Below, in pieces: positions 60,111-64,000 of a DNA stretch of 64,000 nucleotides. Within the stretch, counting starts at the first letter, position 1, and each line of letters begins with the position of its first letter. This stretch comes from Nymphaea colorata (taxonomy: Eukaryota; Streptophyta; Magnoliopsida; Nymphaeales; Nymphaeaceae), in NCBI RefSeq assembly GCF_008831285.2, contig NC_045138.2, positions 16,091,934-16,155,933 of the forward strand, written 5' to 3'. The notes beneath the pieces are model-generated. The model searched no databases. It worked only from the letters and a program-made list of their open reading frames with translations, and had not been told where the DNA came from. The position numbers and the translations under genes were made by a program.

Positions 60111-62235
60111 CTTGGATAATGTGTTCCATACCATCATTTTTGTACAGTGCCGATGCAACATAGCTTCGGACATTTGATATCTCTAACTAAATTGGATGTA
60201 CTTGTCTTTGAAAAGTATATTGAAAGTTGTTGGTTATGCTTCCTCTCCATTCGTGATTCTGACATTCTCTCCATAAGTGTTCAGTAGGGGACTCGTGAAA
60301 AGCATGCTGAGGAAAAGCCCAGAGCATCGACCAAGTGTACGTATAGAATGCCATTCCTGGGATTTTACTTTTTCATATGTGATGTTCCCCCATGCCCGTT
60401 CATTGGAGTAGGTATTGAGTCAAAAAATGTTGTTCTTGATGGTCAAGCTGGATAGGCCCATGGGTTTTGAACCTCAGACCAAGTTATGAAAACGGTGCAA
60501 CTATTTGACACAAATTTGGCGGATCTTCTCGACACAAATTTGCCATTTTTTACCTGCAAAAGGGAAGGGAAACAAAGCCCAATTTTGCCCAGTTTCAGTA
60601 TACATGTTAACATTTACAAAGAACGTTACTAACAGCAGATAACTTGTTCAGATCATTCTTTTGACGGACTCGCAGAAGATGCATGACCAGCATATTCAGA
60701 GATGTACCAAGTCTTCATAAAAGAATTATAGTTAATTGGCTTGCCTTATCCCCTTGCTTGTTTCTGAATGGGCCAAATAGGTTGGGTTTCTCAAGTCCTC
60801 AATCCTTGTATGGAAGCTTTAGATTTTGATGTTGACCAACGCTAATTTGGCTTATCAGGCTGCAGGTCTTTTGAAGCATCCAGTTCTCCAGCCTTACGCT
60901 CTCAAGATCCATCTCAAATCCATACAGATGCGTGGTTTTCTTCCATTCCACCTGCATGGGTATGGTGGTACTATTGATGATTTTGATGATAACCATAACC
61001 CAGAAAGACGTTCGTGTGTGGATTGTGTCGTTAACTTCAGATTCTCTGAGGTAGAGGACAAGTATATTCCATCAAACCTTGAAGAGAAGAGACGGTCATT
61101 CTGCGACGAGAAAATATTGAGAGCTTGTGATCCTGACGACGATCAAGACTTAAAGTTTGGGAGGAGGAGCGCATACAGTAGTCCCATCTTTCTGAAGCAT
61201 GAACTTAGCGAGGTATCTGATGCCTGTTGCCATGCTGAAGACACCAACATCAGAAAGCCTCAACGTTTGAAGGGCTCTCGTGTTACAGCAACTCCTAGAC
61301 AAAGTTCCCCCGTCTGCATGCAAGCGTCTGCCAAAGCTTGCTCAACACCACCGAGAAGATCAACATTGCCAAAGATTCCTAGAACTGGCATAACCCGGGA
61401 GTCGGTAAGATCATCTGTTTCTCACTGTTCATTTTTTTCACACAGAACATGCTAAAGACCTCTAGCATCTTGACTCGCCTAAATGTTCACAGCTATGCTC
61501 AACCGTCTGAGGTTTTTCATTTTGCCGTATGAAGTCATCAAAAGTTGCTTTCCTCTTTTGCTGCAGCCTTTCACAGGACGAACTCCGGACTACCAATACA
61601 GTAGGCATGGTCGCCGAGCATCATTACCGCTACCCACAAAAGCAAGTGTGCAGACACCTCGTATCCCCAGCTCTGCAACGCCAAGAATCTCGCACACGTA
61701 CATTACTCCGCGAACATCTTCTGCTGATACAGGATCGCCTGACCAAAGTTGTTAATAGGCGGCAACCGGCCAAGCACACCATACAGCTTCTGCAGCATGT
61801 GGACTCGCCTGATGTCTCCGTCAATGAGCCTCGAATCGACAAGATTGCAGAGTTCCCGTTACCATGCAATGGCGAGCCTCTTTTTACCAAGGCTCAGAAG
61901 AGAAAAAATGTGAAATCGGCTAGCGCTGCCATTCAGGAGTGCCTATCCAACACAGGAAAAACGGACTATAAGAATACATGAAACGCCTGGGAAGTGTGGG
62001 TTCAATGAGGTTATGAATGTGATAAGGAGCAATTCGGGTGGCCTGGGATCGGCTGATGGCGTTGGAGAGGAGGTCTGTTCTGGCAGGTTATCCGTTGATT
62101 CACAGAACTATCGGTTCAACACTAGGTCGCATCAGCAGCTTGCCGAGGATCTGGAAGGGCTGCTAGAGTTCAGCGTGCGGTTGCTGAATCAGGAGAGGTA
62201 TAAGGAATTGGGAGATGACAACAAGAGGCTAGCAA

Positions 62236-63160
62236 CAAGCACGCTCTTTCTTGTTTTTCTCTTTTTCCATATGATTGAAATTGATCTTAATGGCTATAAA
62301 ATTATATTATGCCAAGATCAAAAATTAGATTTGGATATGACTTGTAGAATTTATACATATGTTTACATATGTGTAAGTGTGACTTTGATAACTGATGCAT
62401 TTGAATCGTATGATGGTTATGACATAATCTCGTATTTGCTTTGATCAAGTAATAATATCCATGCATGATTACCGGTTTCACATGGACTTGGATCTAGATT
62501 TAGCTTGGCTTGAGACATATGTATGTGTTTGCGTTTTACAAATTGGCTTGAATTATTATGTGGGGTTCAAAACTGTGTGCTAATGAATAAAATGCATGTG
62601 TTTGTGAACATATGATTGAAATTGATCTTAACAGCTAGAAACTCTTATTATGCCAATTATGTAAGTTCAGACACCACACATAATATTCACTTTGTGTTCA
62701 CCACATGTAATTAAGGAATCATATAAGCATTGACTGTATGTTTAAATGTTTAAACTACAGATTGAATGCTCATGATGATTAATGCATATTTGACTTGACC
62801 TTAAATGGTTCGAACTGTTCAGAAGAACATGGTGGTACATGCTCTCGCGGCAAGAGGAAGGAGGCGAGAGTTACCCTTCCACCTGAGTAAGGCTGAGGAG
62901 TTCCGATAATCGTCACTTAGGTTTTTAAAATGCTTTTATCTTACTGTGCATATATATTTCACAGTGACAGCAAGTATTAACTTTAATGCTTTCATGTTCT
63001 AGTAAAAAATTGACCAAGACAGTAGGGTCCTTACAAACCCACGAAGGCTGGCTTCATTCGAGGCTTCTCCACCTGCTTTCCCACCAAGTGGAGGAATTCC
63101 TCTTGCTTGTCAGTGTCTGTCGCCCCCAGTTGCACCTCCTCCTCTCCCTTCGGGAGGCTC
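62236..63160. other. Intergenic, no gene recognised
   Basis: The left part may be the NEK 3' flank. A short motif pair, CATATGATTGAAATTGATCTTAA at about 62267 and again at 62609 (nearly identical), marks an old local duplication. Around 62,820-63,160 the base composition becomes GC-richer. This stretch abuts the odd C-terminus of the next gene. Confidence 0.45.
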
Positions 63161-63600
63161 TCACCTCCTTGTTGAAGGTTCAGGCTCCTGCGACGCTCGA
63201 GCCTTTTGAGAGAGAAGCTCTTTCAGTACTAACCAGACCCCGCTAAGGAATAGGTTGATGATGTCCAAATAATGACTGATTGAAGCGCAGATGTAATCGT
63301 CGTATCTGTATCTCTTGATCAGATTATCCGTGTCATATATTATATATCCGCTAGAGATGATTGTCCCAATAAAGCCGAGGATCGTATTGGTGATTTTGCC
63401 GAACGGAAACAACCGCTGATCCAAACAAGATATCACAGGAATTCAGAAGTTCAAGCCAAAGGAAATAGAAGGATGCAAATATTTTTATCAACTATTGTCA
63501 AGAAAAGGCATATATATACCCGGATGACGCGAAAGCAAATAAGAGCAACCAATGAGCAGAAGAGGAAAGGCCCAATAATCTGTAGAGAGTCAAGCTCACG
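63161..63600 (-). CDS. LFG: LIFEGUARD / BAX-inhibitor-1-like protein, 3' exons with aberrant C-terminus
   Basis: Minus strand. The last exon, 63415-63161, gives 84 residues: RLFPFGKITN, then GYIIYDTDNLIKRYRYDDYI and SHYLDIINLFLS. This is the signature C-terminal part of plant LIFEGUARD (TMBIM/BI-1 superfamily) membrane proteins. A preceding exon with donor at 63520 encodes IIGPFLFCSLVALICFRVIR, probably from about 63579 (CTACAG acceptor) or somewhat further right. Phases agree. Family role: multi-pass ER or Golgi membrane proteins that modulate calcium and cell death. The usual ending is about ten hydrophobic residues after LFLS. Here a different 26-residue tail rich in charged residues (ending in STRR) replaces it. 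No further exons are seen between 63,600 and 64,000, so the gene either continues off the right edge across a long intron or is a truncated copy. Confidence 0.75.
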
Positions 63601-63644
63601 ACCAGCAATGTCGTCACACTTGCTGCTTGCAAGATGGTCCTGCG

Positions 63645-64000
63645 CCTGCTCCAACCAATGTAAGGGTTTCAATGAATTTTTCTTAGGAAAGGTTGCCTAA
63701 ACTCAACTCAAATGACATTAAGATTATTTGGTGATTTGAGAGCAGGTGTTACATTGTTGGTTGAATGATTCAAAAAACATCGGGTTGATGCATAATAAGA
63801 AACGCTTGTACTGGACTTATGTTCCACTTTTGTGGAGTTTTCTATGTGTGTGTGTGTGAGATATATATATATATATATATTATTTTTGCATCATCTAGTG
63901 TTTTTTCATATATTTTTCTTTTAATAATCTAGCATAATAAATCAGACTAGCTCCTTGATGAGGTAGCTGGGTGACTTTAGATAGTTATATATATAACGGA
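63645..64000. other. Right-edge sequence, no exon seen
   Basis: AT-rich sequence with a (GT)n(AT)n microsatellite at 63846-63881. If the LFG-like gene is intact this is its intron. No exon with transmembrane family text was found on the minus strand here. Confidence 0.4.

Larger units (their letters stand above)
54793..62235 (+). pseudogene. NEK: NIMA-related protein kinase (NEK), intron-containing, disrupted
   Basis: Recognised exons: 54793-54878, 55069-55135, 55885-55957, 56605-56651, 56753-56798, 56888-56968, 57077-57119, 57219-57268, 57587-57667, 57763-57812, 58610-58683, 60285-60336, 60859-61404, 61567-61755, then out-of-frame C-terminal text to about 62235. The kinase motifs are readable: [10 protein letters not shown] glycine loop, VLKKIRLARQ with the lysine, [30 protein letters not shown]. 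Lesions: a 7-nt insertion in exon 3 at about 55904-55910; exon 4 has a stop in every frame (TGA at 56608 in the expected one) and lost its AG acceptor; a 1-nt deletion in the DIW codons at about 57655; a stop at 61753 with the conserved SPDVSVNEPRIDKIAEFPL continuing in another frame. Because introns remain, it arose by DNA duplication, not retroposition. Intact relatives regulate microtubules and cell expansion. Several independent lesions make sequencing error unlikely but not excluded. Confidence 0.85.

Noticed and set aside
59680..60163. Long overlapping ORFs on both strands in the GC-rich NEK intron island
   Set aside because: High GC lowers stop frequency, both strands are open, and neither product shows family features.
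61630..61890. 86-codon minus-strand ORF over the NEK C-terminal region
   Set aside because: Antisense of NEK exon text containing the conserved SPDVSVN...RIDKIAEFPL segment on the plus strand.

Overview
The window is nuclear DNA from a flowering plant. Support for this: AT-rich introns with plant GT..AG junctions, a plastid-targeted homogentisate prenyltransferase, a large intronless PPR gene, a GPI-anchored lipid-transfer protein, a Ty1/copia fragment, and many microsatellites and small terminal-inverted-repeat elements. The species cannot be named from the sequence alone. All exon coordinates below were placed by eye from splice signals, reading phase and remembered family sequence; no alignment was run.

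Layout. (1) 1-7348 (+): exons 2-11 of a PP2A catalytic subunit of the PP2A-3/4 class; exon 1 lies before the window. (2) 9442-13135 (-): a three-exon YLS3/LTPG-like lipid-transfer protein whose last exon sits 3 kb away, beyond an intron carrying a direct duplication. (3) 13.1-18.6 kb: no gene seen; a purine/pyrimidine-rich inverted-repeat element at 17.4 kb. (4) 18587-25241 (-): a complete ten-exon homogentisate solanesyltransferase gene (404 codons, phases consistent throughout); intron 6 holds a nested repeat element. (5) 26.7 kb: a LINE remnant. (6) 29433-32285 (-): a single-exon P-class PPR gene. (7) 34509-34580 (+): tRNA-Asp(GTC). (8) 34.6-42.3 kb: no gene seen, repeats only. (9) 42.3-43.8 kb (-): decayed Ty1/copia pol. 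(10) 44.3-50.3 kb: a large nested inverted-repeat structure with captured 5' sequence of a UBE2W/UBC16-like ubiquitin-conjugating enzyme gene, plus dispersed duplications. (11) 51.8-62.2 kb (+): an intron-containing NIMA-related (NEK) kinase locus with several disabling lesions and two tandem duplications. (12) 63161-63600 (-): 3' exons of a LIFEGUARD/BAX-inhibitor-1-like gene with an aberrant C-terminus, continuing off the right edge.

The genes are unrelated housekeeping or regulatory genes and do not form a pathway or cluster. The most interesting structure is the 44.3-49.1 kb inverted repeat. Its inner 330-bp arms mirror the leader, first exon and first intron of an E2 enzyme gene. If transcribed it would fold into a long hairpin that could yield small RNAs against the parental gene; this is inference. 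Next come the decayed NEK copy and the long-intron LTPG model that automatic annotation would probably truncate.
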